The position numbers and the translations under genes were made by a program. Shown here in pieces: positions 8,484-16,372 of a stretch of 64,000 nucleotides of DNA (positions are counted from its first letter, which is position 1; every line of letters begins with the position of its first letter). The stretch comes from UBA4742 sp037138595 (lineage in GTDB: Bacteria > Actinomycetota > Acidimicrobiia > Acidimicrobiales > Acidimicrobilacustridaceae): contig JBAXIB010000015.1 in the NCBI GenBank assembly GCA_037138595.1, positions 20,713 to 84,712 on the forward strand, written 5' to 3'. Under the pieces are notes generated by a model that saw only the letters and a list, made by a program, of their open reading frames with translations, ran no database searches and was not told where the DNA came from.

Positions 8484-9683
8484 TTAACGCAGCAGCGCGT
8501 GTTCAGGTAACTCTTGGGCGACGATGTCGAGTGGTGCCTCGCTGAACGCGGGAAACCTTGGCTGTGCTTGCATGCGCGCTCGCGTGGTGGCGTGCATGGG
8601 GTCGGTATCAAATTCGGGAATGACCTTGTCACCGAAGAGTTCAATCATTTCGAGCGATTCTTCATGGCTCATGCCGTCAGCCGGTAGGCCAAACGCCAGT
8701 TGGTCACATCCGACGGCTTGATATTTCGCTACTTGTTCGCACACTTCGTCGGGTTCGCCGCAAAGCATGTAACCGGCCGCAATGATTTGATCCAGCACAT
8801 CTTCATTGGGGATCGCGGTTGGGTGTTGCGGCCACACCGGCGTGCCCTCCTTACGAGGCATCGTGTCGTGGTACAAGGCGACCATCGTGTATTGGTAACC
8901 GCGTCCCATCCCCATTGCGATTTGACGAGCGCGTTTGCGATCCGACAGGCAGATCACTGCGTTGGTCATCATGATTTGATCGTTTTTGTATTGCCCCAAG
9001 GGTTGGGTGCAATCGGCAACTGCTTGTTTGTAGGAGTCGACTCGGCCCTTCATTTTGAAGATGGGTTCGTAGTTGAATGCGATCGCCCCGATGCCAAGCT
9101 CGCCGGCCCGGCTGAAGGTCGGTGGATTGCCGCATGCGACCCAAATCGGTGGGTGTCCTTGGCCGTACGGCTTGGGAAGAATGTTGTGCGGTGTTGGGAC
9201 GGTGAAATGGTCGCCGGCGAATTGGTAATCCTTTTGCTCCCACATTCGGGGTATCTGTTGGATGACTTCTTCCCATTCGGCTTTGGTCGAATTCGAATCC
9301 AAAATGTTGAACGTGGCGATTTCATGGCTACCGGCTCCACGCCCCGTGCCCCACTCGTAACGATTGCTGGTGACGTGGTCAAGCATGGCAACCCGTTCAG
9401 CATTTCGAACCGGATGGTTGACACGCGGCGACAGGTTCATGATCGCCGAACCAACATGGATGCGCTGGGTCGAATGCGCGACATACGGCATGACGACCTC
9501 GGGCGCAGACATGTGGCTGTATTCAGTGAGGCCGTGGTGTTCCCCGAACCACGCATATTTCCAGTTGTGGCTGTCGCCATGGATCGCGTACTCGATTTCG
9601 CGCATGATCGATAGATGCTCGAGTTCGCTGTTATGGGCGGCCGGACCTGGGATGTACCCGTTGAAGAACAGACCAAACTCCAC
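8484..9683 (-). CDS. LLM class flavin-dependent oxidoreductase (luciferase-like)
   Basis: I place the start at the GTG at 9683, giving MEFGLFFNGYIPGP. GGAGG lies seven bases upstream, and the usual family start is M(K/E)FGLFF. A TTG four codons further upstream is less likely. The protein has about 399 residues and shows the bacterial-luciferase TIM-barrel pattern: WFGEHH, RIHVGSAI, HPVRNAERVAMLDHVTSNRYEWGTGRG and PPIWVACG. Such enzymes use FMNH2 or F420H2; actinobacterial members often act on lipids, steroids or xenobiotics. A KstR-like operator sits at 9700-9713, directly before the ribosome-binding site. Confidence 0.88.
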   Translation of the reverse strand: MEFGLFFNGYIPGPAAHNSELEHLSIMREIEYAIHGDSHNWKYAWFGEHHGLTEYSHMSAPEVVMPYVAHSTQRIHVGSAIMNLSPRVNHPVRNAERVAMLDHVTSNRYEWGTGRGAGSHEIATFNILDSNSTKAEWEEVIQQIPRMWEQKDYQFAGDHFTVPTPHNILPKPYGQGHPPIWVACGNPPTFSRAGELGIGAIAFNYEPIFKMKGRVDSYKQAVADCTQPLGQYKNDQIMMTNAVICLSDRKRARQIAMGMGRGYQYTMVALYHDTMPRKEGTPVWPQHPTAIPNEDVLDQIIAAGYMLCGEPDEVCEQVAKYQAVGCDQLAFGLPADGMSHEESLEMIELFGDKVIPEFDTDPMHATTRARMQAQPRFPAFSEAPLDIVAQELPEHALLR

Positions 9684-9699
9684 GGAACCCTCCAAGATT

Positions 9700-9713
9700 T
9701 AGAACGTGTTCTA
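9700..9713 (-). promoter_or_regulatory. 14-base palindromic operator TAGAACGTGTTCTA (TnnAACnnGTTnnA, KstR-like)
   Basis: The site is a perfect inverted repeat (TAGAAC-GT-GTTCTA) and matches the published KstR consensus TnnAACnnGTTnnA at every fixed base. It lies 17-30 bases before the GTG start of the luciferase-like gene, where a bound TetR repressor would block transcription. KstR controls sterol and lipid catabolism in mycobacteria and rhodococci. No TetR gene lies nearby, so the binding protein is unknown. Confidence 0.6.
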
Positions 9714-9751
9714 GATCGTAGGACGGGTCCTGTCCGGCGATGAAACCGAAC

Positions 9752-10969
9752 TCAAGGCTGTCGGTCGGTTGCGCTGCGGTTGGGCGCCTCATCGGCAGCC
9801 AGGTTTTTGAGCGCGGCGGCTTTCGTTTCGAACTCGCTGTCGCTGAGAACGCCAGCACGATGAAGGTCTTGAAGCTTGGCAAGAAGCTCGATTTGTTCGG
9901 CCGGGGGGGCAGAAACAGATGCTTGCGGGGGCAGTTTGGGCGATGAGGCCGAAGTTGACGCGGCTGGTGCTGGTGCTGGGGCTGGTGCTGGTGCTGGTGC
10001 TGGTGCTGCGGCTGGTGCTGGTGCTGCCGGCGGATTTGGCCGGCCCTTTCGGGTGCGACTCATGATGATTGTTTTCGCTTGCTCGGCGAGTTCGAGTTTG
10101 AGTCCTTTCATAACGACGGGTGGTCCTTCACCGCGCTCGATGGAGAGTGCCGCTCCCGTCACTTTGCGTTGGACGACAACGTCCGAAATCTCCGAACCCA
10201 TGATGGTTTGACGAAGTTGGTCATTTCGATCCCGTAGCTCGACCCGATCGCCGAAAATGACGAGCCGATCGCCAATGTGGTCGAGATCGGCGCCTAGCGG
10301 CGATGAACGCAATTCGATGAGCACCTTGGTCGCACCGACCGCAGTTGCAACGGGATCCTGGTCGTCGATCGTCGCGGTTTTTGGTGTCGCGGTTTTTGCG
10401 ACAACTGGCGGTGGCGGTTTGGGTTTGGATTCCTCGGCGGCAGGTTCGCGCGTGGTCTCAGGAATCAGCGTCTCAGATTCGGCCGCAATCTCGTCCTCAA
10501 GGATTTTCACGGCGCGGCTGGCCGCCAGCCAACGGGCGGGCGCTTGGTTGATGGCGTCTTGGCGAGATGCGTCGTTCCGTCGACGAATTTGCGCTTCGGC
10601 GTCAGCTGGTGGTGCGTCGGCAACATCGCCTGATTGCTGATCGGCGACAACTTTGGAAGCTCGGGTTGGCGCGACGCGGGTAGCTAGGTCGGAACTTACC
10701 GCCGAGGCCATCGCGGGCTGCTCAGTTGCTTCGCCGGTTTCGGGTTCGCCTGCATCAGGTTCGCTGTCATCTGATGGCGGATACCACTTGCCATCGGACG
10801 CGAGCCACCAGCCAGGCTCGGGTGGTTCTTCGGTCTCTGATGGCCGATACCACTTGCCATCTGATGCCAGCCACCAGCCAGGCTCGGGTGGTTCTTCGGT
10901 CTCTGATGGCCGATACCACTTGCCATCTGATGCCAGCCACCAGCCGGGTCCTTGGGAACTATCGCTCAC
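9752..10969 (-). CDS. protein with three GWW..DGKWYxP repeats, central PH-like segment and C-terminal SHOCT domain
   Basis: The 405-residue protein starts at a GTG with AGGAG 11 bases upstream. Residues 8-65 are three near-identical 22-residue units (PGWWLASDGKWYRPSETEEP), the acidimicrobial relative of DUF2510 WW-like motifs. An acidic, Ala-rich linker follows, then a folded segment at about 235-305 (LGADLDHIGDRLVIFGDRVELRD...) that may be PH-like. A Pro-Ala linker (about 318-340) leads to a SHOCT domain at 365-400 (LLAKLQDLHRAGVLSDSEFETKAAAL). DUF2510 and SHOCT are usually found on membrane-associated or self-assembling proteins; no membrane segment is seen here. The biochemical role is unknown. 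It lies 76 bases downstream of bioD on the same strand. Confidence 0.75.
   Translation of the reverse strand: MSDSSQGPGWWLASDGKWYRPSETEEPPEPGWWLASDGKWYRPSETEEPPEPGWWLASDGKWYPPSDDSEPDAGEPETGEATEQPAMASAVSSDLATRVAPTRASKVVADQQSGDVADAPPADAEAQIRRRNDASRQDAINQAPARWLAASRAVKILEDEIAAESETLIPETTREPAAEESKPKPPPPVVAKTATPKTATIDDQDPVATAVGATKVLIELRSSPLGADLDHIGDRLVIFGDRVELRDRNDQLRQTIMGSEISDVVVQRKVTGAALSIERGEGPPVVMKGLKLELAEQAKTIIMSRTRKGRPNPPAAPAPAAAPAPAPAPAPAPAPAASTSASSPKLPPQASVSAPPAEQIELLAKLQDLHRAGVLSDSEFETKAAALKNLAADEAPNRSATDRQP
10775..10948 (-). repeat. tandem repeat, unit 66 bases, about 2.6 copies, inside the WW-repeat gene
   Basis: Units encoding PGWWLASDGKWYRPSETEEP follow each other with almost no base differences between the first two copies. 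The third copy is shorter and ends in YPPSDD. The near identity at DNA level points to recent duplication or repeat-unit gene conversion rather than old divergence. Confidence 0.85.
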
Positions 10970-11045
10970 GCTCGAGGGATCTCCTGGTCATCGTCGAGAT
11001 AGTGAGCGTACCTTCACCGAGCTGGGGGGCCGCGATTAGGCCACG

Positions 11046-11714
11046 TCAGGCGGGTCGAAGGAGGGTGACGAGCTCGTCGATCTCGACAACCACGGTGAAC
11101 CGGTCATGGTCGCGCAACCATGCAAGATTTCGCCGATGCAGATCAATGTCTGGATTGAATTGGTTGAGGAACACCACTACTTCCATGCCATCGCGGCGAT
11201 CGAGAATTGGCTCGAGTGCTTCGAAGGTCAATCGAATCCCATTGATCGTGCCGAGTTCAGCATTGGCAACGATGACGACGATGTCTGGACCAAGTGCGGC
11301 GATCATCGTCACCGCATCGCCCGGCGCGTCCGAAGCCAACGGCGATCGCACGCCACCGGCAGCCTCGACGATCCCGATGTCGCATCCAACGGGCCAAACG
11401 ACTTCATCGACCAAGTCGGCAATGGTAAATGGCGGCCGACCAAGTGCATCAGCGGCCATTGGTGGGGCGAGCGGAGTTTCGTACCAACGGTGAGCCAAGC
11501 ACACTTCGGTGGGGTTCTCCCCCGATGCGTCGGCCAAGACATCGGCGTCGGTCGTTGCGTCGTCGGTCGAAAACGACTGGGCAGGTTTGCGGGCCGCCAC
11601 CGAAAGCCCTTCGGCTCGAAGCGCACCAAGTGCGCCGGCAGCCACCCAGGTTTTTCCTACTTCGGTCCCAGTGCCGATCACCATGGCAAGTCGGTGGGGA
11701 ACGGTGTCGCTCAC
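11046..11714 (-). CDS. bioD: dethiobiotin synthetase (ATP-dependent)
   Basis: I start this gene at the GTG at 11714, which has AGGAG five bases upstream, giving 222 residues, the usual BioD length. The open frame continues upstream into bioF but without family resemblance. MVIGTGTEVGKTW near the N terminus is the BioD P-loop (GTDTxVGKT class). VEAAGGVRSPL is the second signature (E(G/A)AGG), and VVIVANAELGTINGIRLT is the usual region near the dimer interface. BioD closes the ureido ring of dethiobiotin from DAPA, CO2 and ATP. It lies 46 bases downstream of bioF, fitting one biotin transcription unit. bioA and bioB are not in the window. Confidence 0.88.
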   Translation of the reverse strand: MSDTVPHRLAMVIGTGTEVGKTWVAAGALGALRAEGLSVAARKPAQSFSTDDATTDADVLADASGENPTEVCLAHRWYETPLAPPMAADALGRPPFTIADLVDEVVWPVGCDIGIVEAAGGVRSPLASDAPGDAVTMIAALGPDIVVIVANAELGTINGIRLTFEALEPILDRRDGMEVVVFLNQFNPDIDLHRRNLAWLRDHDRFTVVVEIDELVTLLRPA

Positions 11715-11760
11715 GGCATCTCCTGTCGCATCATTGGCAGTTGAATCAAGACGGTGTTTC

Positions 11761-12948
11761 TCATCGGGGGCTGGACGCCAACTGATTGAGACCGTCGATG
11801 AGGTCGCGGATTTGTTCGGCGGTATGGGCGGCCGAAAGTGCAACGCGCAGCCGTGAGGTTCCCACCGGAACGGTTGGTGGACGAATTGCTGGGACGAGGA
11901 GTCCACGGTCGAGCAAGCTTGCTGAAGCGGCGACCGCTTCATGTTCATCACCAATCACGATTGGTATGACCGGTGAAGGGTGGCCCGGAGCAACTTGTTC
12001 GATATGGGATCGAAGCGTTGCGCGAAGTTTGTCGCCTTCAGTTGAACTGACAATGCGAACAGCCGCAATCGCTGCCGCGGTATCACCTGGGGTTGGCGCC
12101 GTGGTGAAAATGAACGGTCGCGCTGCATTGATCAGTAAATCGATGAATTGTTGCGGCCCCGCGACGAAGCCGCCGAGTGAACCGAGTGCCTTAGACATCG
12201 TGCCCACCCGCAAGGTGGCGCATGCGCCGAAGTCTCTTGGTGGACTCAGCAGGTCGTGTGCCTCATCAACGACCAGCAACGATTGATAGTTGGCTGCGAG
12301 CGAGACAATTTCGTCAAGTGGTGCGAGATCGCCGTCCATCGAAAACACTGAGTCAGTCACGATGATGGTTCGTCCCACTGAGTCAGATCGAGCAGTTTCC
12401 AATAATGAGGAAAGATGATCGAGATCACGGTGGCGGTAGATCGCAACTTCCGCTCGAGCAAGTCGGGTGCCGTCGATGATTGACGCATGGTTCAGTTCGT
12501 CGGAAAAAATGCGAACATCTGGACCACCAAATGTCGCTAGTACTGACAGGTTTGCGGAAAAACCAGTGGGGAAAATAAGCGCCGCTTCGGTGGTGCGCCA
12601 GGCAGCCAACGCCGTTTCGAGCTCATGATGAATAGGTCGAGAGCCGACCACCAGGCGCGCCGATCCTGATCCGGTACCCCAGCGCTCGGTGGCCTCGATT
12701 GCCGCAGCCTTCACTGCTGGATGCTGGGTGAGGCCGAGATAATCATTCGACGCGAACGACACCACCTCGTGTGCTGGAGTTCCTTTGTTCGTGAGGAGCC
12801 GGCCACGAGGCCCGGCGGCGTCGAATGCTCGAAGTGAACGCCACCGGCCGGCATCAACAATCGCTCGGCAGCTGTCATCGACCCAATGAGCCCATGGCTC
12901 GGATGGAATCACTTCACTTTGACGCGCTCGTTCATCGGCCGACTTCAC
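11761..12948 (-). CDS. bioF: 8-amino-7-oxononanoate synthase-like PLP enzyme
   Basis: The preferred start is the GTG at 12948, whose GTGA overlaps the TGA of the upstream UbiB-like gene; 395 residues. Class II alpha-oxoamine synthase marks are clear: SFASNDYLGLTQHP, GTGSGSARLVVGS, LNHASIIDG, the VVDEAHD strand, and the PLP Lys in GTMSKALGSLGGFVAGP. It would join pimeloyl-ACP/CoA and L-alanine in biotin synthesis, and bioD follows directly. One oddity is that the stretch between DEAH and GTMSK is only about 17 residues and lacks the usual GxxGxxGxG loop. I believe several actinobacterial BioF-like proteins share this. The assignment rests mainly on the bioD neighbour. Confidence 0.85.
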   Translation of the reverse strand: MKSADERARQSEVIPSEPWAHWVDDSCRAIVDAGRWRSLRAFDAAGPRGRLLTNKGTPAHEVVSFASNDYLGLTQHPAVKAAAIEATERWGTGSGSARLVVGSRPIHHELETALAAWRTTEAALIFPTGFSANLSVLATFGGPDVRIFSDELNHASIIDGTRLARAEVAIYRHRDLDHLSSLLETARSDSVGRTIIVTDSVFSMDGDLAPLDEIVSLAANYQSLLVVDEAHDLLSPPRDFGACATLRVGTMSKALGSLGGFVAGPQQFIDLLINAARPFIFTTAPTPGDTAAAIAAVRIVSSTEGDKLRATLRSHIEQVAPGHPSPVIPIVIGDEHEAVAASASLLDRGLLVPAIRPPTVPVGTSRLRVALSAAHTAEQIRDLIDGLNQLASSPR

Positions 12949-14444
12949 GATGCGGTCGATTCGACTCGGTCGATCCGATTGGCATGTCGCTCCGCGCTCC
13001 ACGTCGCGCAGGCAACCCCCATCGGGGTCGATGCTGGGGCATCGACAAAAGGCCAGATCTCCTCGGCCAGTTTTCGCCAGTTTGCTGTGGCGTGAAGCTC
13101 ACCGAAAATTGCATAGAGACCGAGGTTGATCCGTTGGATAATCGCCATGAACGGTGGAACGTTGACGGCGCGCATGATCTCGCGGTAAGGACCGGTGGTG
13201 TCAAAGAACCGTCGTACGGTTTCGGATGAAAACTCAGGGGTAATGGTGTATTCGGCATCATCTTGCACGAAGTCGTAAAAGTGCCCGAGGTAATCGACGA
13301 TGTCGTCATCGGTGAAATCCATGCCCGGACGTAACAAATCGATGCTTTCGATAATCCGTCGAAACTCCGCTGCGTCATGGTCGATAACCATGGACTTGAT
13401 CATGTCGCCGAAGACGTCAAGCTCTGCGTCGGTAAAGTGTTTGACCAATCCGAAATCAAGAAACGTCACGTGGCCGTCTTGACGGAACAAGTAGTTTCCG
13501 GGATGTGGATCGCCGTTGAACATGTGAAGCCGATACAGGCTGCCAAACGCGAATCGATAGATGGTTTCAGCGGCGAGATTGCGCTGATGCTGATCCCAAG
13601 TCGCAACTTCGGTCAGTGCAGCACCTGTCGCGAGTTCGGTTGTCAGGATGCGCCGAGTTGAGTAGCGACTGTGTACCCGCGGAATGTGGATTGTGGGATG
13701 GCCCTGGTAATAGTCCGCGAACTGACGTTGATTGTTCGCTTCCCGTTCGTAGTCGAGTTCTTCAATGAGTCGTTCGCGGAGTTCAGCAACGAGTGGCTTG
13801 TGGTCGAGCCCGGGGAATACATGACTCATGCCGGCGAAGATGAGCCCGACATTGTCGAGATCGGCGGCCATGGCATCGTCGACACCGGGGTATTGCACCT
13901 TGACCGCGACCGCATGGCCGTCATGGGTGAGTGCTCGGTGTACTTGTCCGATTGATGCCGCCGCGATGGGCAGGGGATCCCACTGAGCGAACAACTTGTC
14001 GGGATCGGCGCCAAGTTCAGATCGAACCATCTCGGCGGCTAGTTCGGGACTCATTGGTGGCGCATTGGTTTGTAACTCGGCGAGAGCAGAACGCACATGG
14101 TCGGGTAATCCTTGATCCAAGTAGCTCGCCATTTGCCCGAGCTTCATGAGGGCGCCCTTCATCTCGCCGAGCGCGTTCGTGACCTGTTGGGCCGTTTTCA
14201 GCTCAAAGGCCCGGTCAAGTTCGTCGTGCCGAGCGGCGTCGGCGAAAACCCGCTTGGCTCGATGAAGTGCGAGTGAGCTGCCGGTTTGTGCTCCAAGGCG
14301 GGCTAATCGAATGTTCCGTGCCCCGCGACTTGTCTGGCGCAGTGCCAGCAGGGTCTGACGACGATTGCGGACCAGCAATGCGCCCATCGCCGCAGCGACG
14401 ACCGCGGCGCCCAACGTTCGAGAGACGATCTGGCGTCGGTTCAC
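12945..14444 (-). CDS. ABC1/UbiB family atypical kinase (ADCK-like)
   Basis: The 499-residue protein starts at a GTG and opens with a hydrophobic segment (about 9-24, TLGAAVVAAAMGALLV). The UbiB-type signatures follow: the KxGQ element GALMKLGQMASYLD, the Ala-rich loop AAASIGQVHRA, the VAVKVQYPG lysine strand, the catalytic NGDPHPGNYLF loop and the metal-binding FLDFGLVKHF. UbiB proteins are atypical ATPases/kinases that support isoprenoid-quinone synthesis or lipid handling at membranes. In actinobacteria, which use menaquinone, the exact role is unclear. The stop overlaps the bioF start. Confidence 0.88.
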   Translation of the reverse strand: MNRRQIVSRTLGAAVVAAAMGALLVRNRRQTLLALRQTSRGARNIRLARLGAQTGSSLALHRAKRVFADAARHDELDRAFELKTAQQVTNALGEMKGALMKLGQMASYLDQGLPDHVRSALAELQTNAPPMSPELAAEMVRSELGADPDKLFAQWDPLPIAAASIGQVHRALTHDGHAVAVKVQYPGVDDAMAADLDNVGLIFAGMSHVFPGLDHKPLVAELRERLIEELDYEREANNQRQFADYYQGHPTIHIPRVHSRYSTRRILTTELATGAALTEVATWDQHQRNLAAETIYRFAFGSLYRLHMFNGDPHPGNYLFRQDGHVTFLDFGLVKHFTDAELDVFGDMIKSMVIDHDAAEFRRIIESIDLLRPGMDFTDDDIVDYLGHFYDFVQDDAEYTITPEFSSETVRRFFDTTGPYREIMRAVNVPPFMAIIQRINLGLYAIFGELHATANWRKLAEEIWPFVDAPASTPMGVACATWSAERHANRIDRVESTAS

Positions 14445-14526
14445 AATTGAAGATCCTACGTGGGGTCACCAGCCCCGAACAGCTTGAGAGTGAGCCGAAG
14501 GCGAGGGTTCGGTGTAGAAACACTTC

Positions 14527-15414
14527 GTGGAAACGACACTTTTTACCTTTCCGGCTTCTGATGGCCACGAGGTCGCTTCGTATCGCTGGCGTCCTTCGCC
14601 GACCGAAACGGTCATCGGAAGCGTGCAACTTGCTCATGGCATGGGCGAGCATGCAGGTCGATATGAGCGCCTGGCCGCAGCGCTGTGCGCTGCAGGGTGG
14701 GTCGTCTATGCCAATGATCACCGCGGGCACGGGCGCTCGGCGACTGGAGCGCATGTCGGTGATGGAGGATTAGGTGACATGGGTCCTGGCAGCTGGGCCG
14801 GTGTGATTGACGACATTGCAGTGTTGAATGATCGAATCGCTGACGAAGTACCCGGATTGCCCCGCGTGTTACTCGGCCACAGCATGGGGTCATTCGCGGC
14901 TCAGCAATTCATTCTCGATCACAGCGCCGACATTGATGGGCTGGTTCTATCGGGAACCACTGCTGTCGATCTAGCGGCGGCGACCTTTGAGCCGGATGCG
15001 CCGGCCGACCTCACCGCGTTGAACGGTGGATTCGAACCGGCGCGTACGCCCTATGACTGGCTTAGCCGTGACGAAGCAGAAGTCGACGCGTATGTTGCCG
15101 ATCCATTGTGTGGATTTGGGATAGATGCCGCGGCGACGCGGGGTCTGATTGAGGCCGCGCCTCGGTTGGGTGACCCTGCAGTGCTTGCGGGCATTCGTGA
15201 CGACCTCCCGATATATCTCGTTGCCGGATCAGCTGATCCACTGAACTTTGACCTGGCTTTGGTTGAATTGGTCGCACAGCGCTACCGCGATGCCGGCATC
15301 ACTGACATAACGACCGACTTTCATCAGGATGCTCGTCACGAAGTCTTCAATGAAACCAACCGCGACGAGGTCACCGCGCATTTGATCGCGTGGCTGAGTC
15401 GATTCGCGGTTTGA
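14527..15414 (+). CDS. alpha/beta hydrolase, monoacylglycerol lipase-like (serine aminopeptidase S33 domain)
   Basis: This 295-residue protein starts at a GTG. It shows the early oxyanion motif AHGMGEHAGRYERLA, NDHRGHGRS, and the nucleophile elbow GHSMGS. The acid and His of the triad are probably in SADPLNFD and DARHEVFNE. This pattern is that of monoglyceride lipases and lysophospholipases (COG2267). It is predicted to be soluble and to hydrolyse monoacylglycerol-type esters. It is divergent from the UbiB-like gene (82 bases between starts) and lies 60 bases before the TauE/SafE gene. Confidence 0.85.
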   Translation: METTLFTFPASDGHEVASYRWRPSPTETVIGSVQLAHGMGEHAGRYERLAAALCAAGWVVYANDHRGHGRSATGAHVGDGGLGDMGPGSWAGVIDDIAVLNDRIADEVPGLPRVLLGHSMGSFAAQQFILDHSADIDGLVLSGTTAVDLAAATFEPDAPADLTALNGGFEPARTPYDWLSRDEAEVDAYVADPLCGFGIDAAATRGLIEAAPRLGDPAVLAGIRDDLPIYLVAGSADPLNFDLALVELVAQRYRDAGITDITTDFHQDARHEVFNETNRDEVTAHLIAWLSRFAV

Positions 15415-15474
15415 CCCGATGGCTGTCGTGGTGGCATCGCATGGGTGAGCCCTGGGCAATCAACGCGGTGACCG

Positions 15475-16338
15475 GTGAGTGATTACATCTCGTGGGTAGC
15501 AGCGGCAACACTGGTGCTCGGTTTCGGCTCGGGCGTATTAGCCGGCATGTTCGGCATCGGCGGTGCAGTGCTGACAACACCATCGATTCGAGTTCTCGGG
15601 GCGACCCCGATTCAGGCGGTTGGATCAACCGTGCCGGCGATCTTGCCGGCATCAATTTCGGGCGCATATCGCTATGCGAAAGAAGGCTTGGTTCATTGGC
15701 GGGTCGGACTGATTTGTGGATTCACCGGCGGCGTCTTCGCCGCGCTTGGAGCCAAAGCATCTGATCTCATTGACGCGCACTATTTGATGGTGCTCACTGC
15801 GGGCCTGATGGCATTCAGCGGAATCTCAGTCATTCGATCAGCCAAGATCATCGGTTCGGTTCCGGCCGGTCCAGCCGTCGGCGCAGAAGGCGAATCGGCT
15901 GAGATGTTCGCATCAGCGCGAGTTGATGACCCGACTGATCTGGATCAACTTGCACCTGATGCTCACCTAGGCGTTGGTCTCCTCGTCGCAGTCGGCGCGA
16001 TCGCCGGTGGGATCGCCGGATTGCTCGGTGTGGGCGGCGGCATTGTGATGGTGCCGGCATTCACGGGAATCTTGCGACTCCCAATGAAGCTTGCCGTGGG
16101 ATCAAGTTTGGTGGCGGTGGCAATCTTTTCGATACCGGCATTGATCACCCATACCGTGCTCGGGCATATCGATTGGAAGTTTGCATTGCCATTGATGGTT
16201 GGTGTCATCCCCGGGGCACAGGTGGGTGCCCGGTTGTCGTTTGCTAGTTCCGACGTCCTTGTTCGACGACTGTTCGGCTGGTGTGTACTTGGCTTTGCGC
16301 TGGTTTACGGAGTTTCAGAAGTCCTAGCGCTGCAATGA
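15475..16338 (+). CDS. TauE/SafE family membrane transporter
   Basis: The 287-residue protein starts at GTG (MSDYISW). It has the two-fold repeat of the COG0730 family: GFGSGVLAGMFGIGGAVLTTPSI in the first half and VGAIAGGIAGLLGVGGGIVMVPAF in the second. About eight hydrophobic segments are separated by a polar central loop (about residues 135-160). The family exports or imports sulfite, sulfonates and related organic anions. No sulfonate enzyme is adjacent, so the substrate is unknown. Confidence 0.85.
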   Translation: MSDYISWVAAATLVLGFGSGVLAGMFGIGGAVLTTPSIRVLGATPIQAVGSTVPAILPASISGAYRYAKEGLVHWRVGLICGFTGGVFAALGAKASDLIDAHYLMVLTAGLMAFSGISVIRSAKIIGSVPAGPAVGAEGESAEMFASARVDDPTDLDQLAPDAHLGVGLLVAVGAIAGGIAGLLGVGGGIVMVPAFTGILRLPMKLAVGSSLVAVAIFSIPALITHTVLGHIDWKFALPLMVGVIPGAQVGARLSFASSDVLVRRLFGWCVLGFALVYGVSEVLALQ

Positions 16339-16372
16339 TGGAGATGATGCCGCAACCTAGGGGATTCCTGCA

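Noticed and set aside
9701..9711. LexA (SOS) box reading of GAAC..GTTC at the luciferase-like promoter
   Set aside because: Actinobacterial LexA boxes need four bases between GAAC and GTTC; here there are two, which instead fits the KstR pattern.
11046..11954. 302-codon version of bioD
   Set aside because: The first 80 codons overlap bioF; the GTG with SD at 11714 gives normal BioD length.
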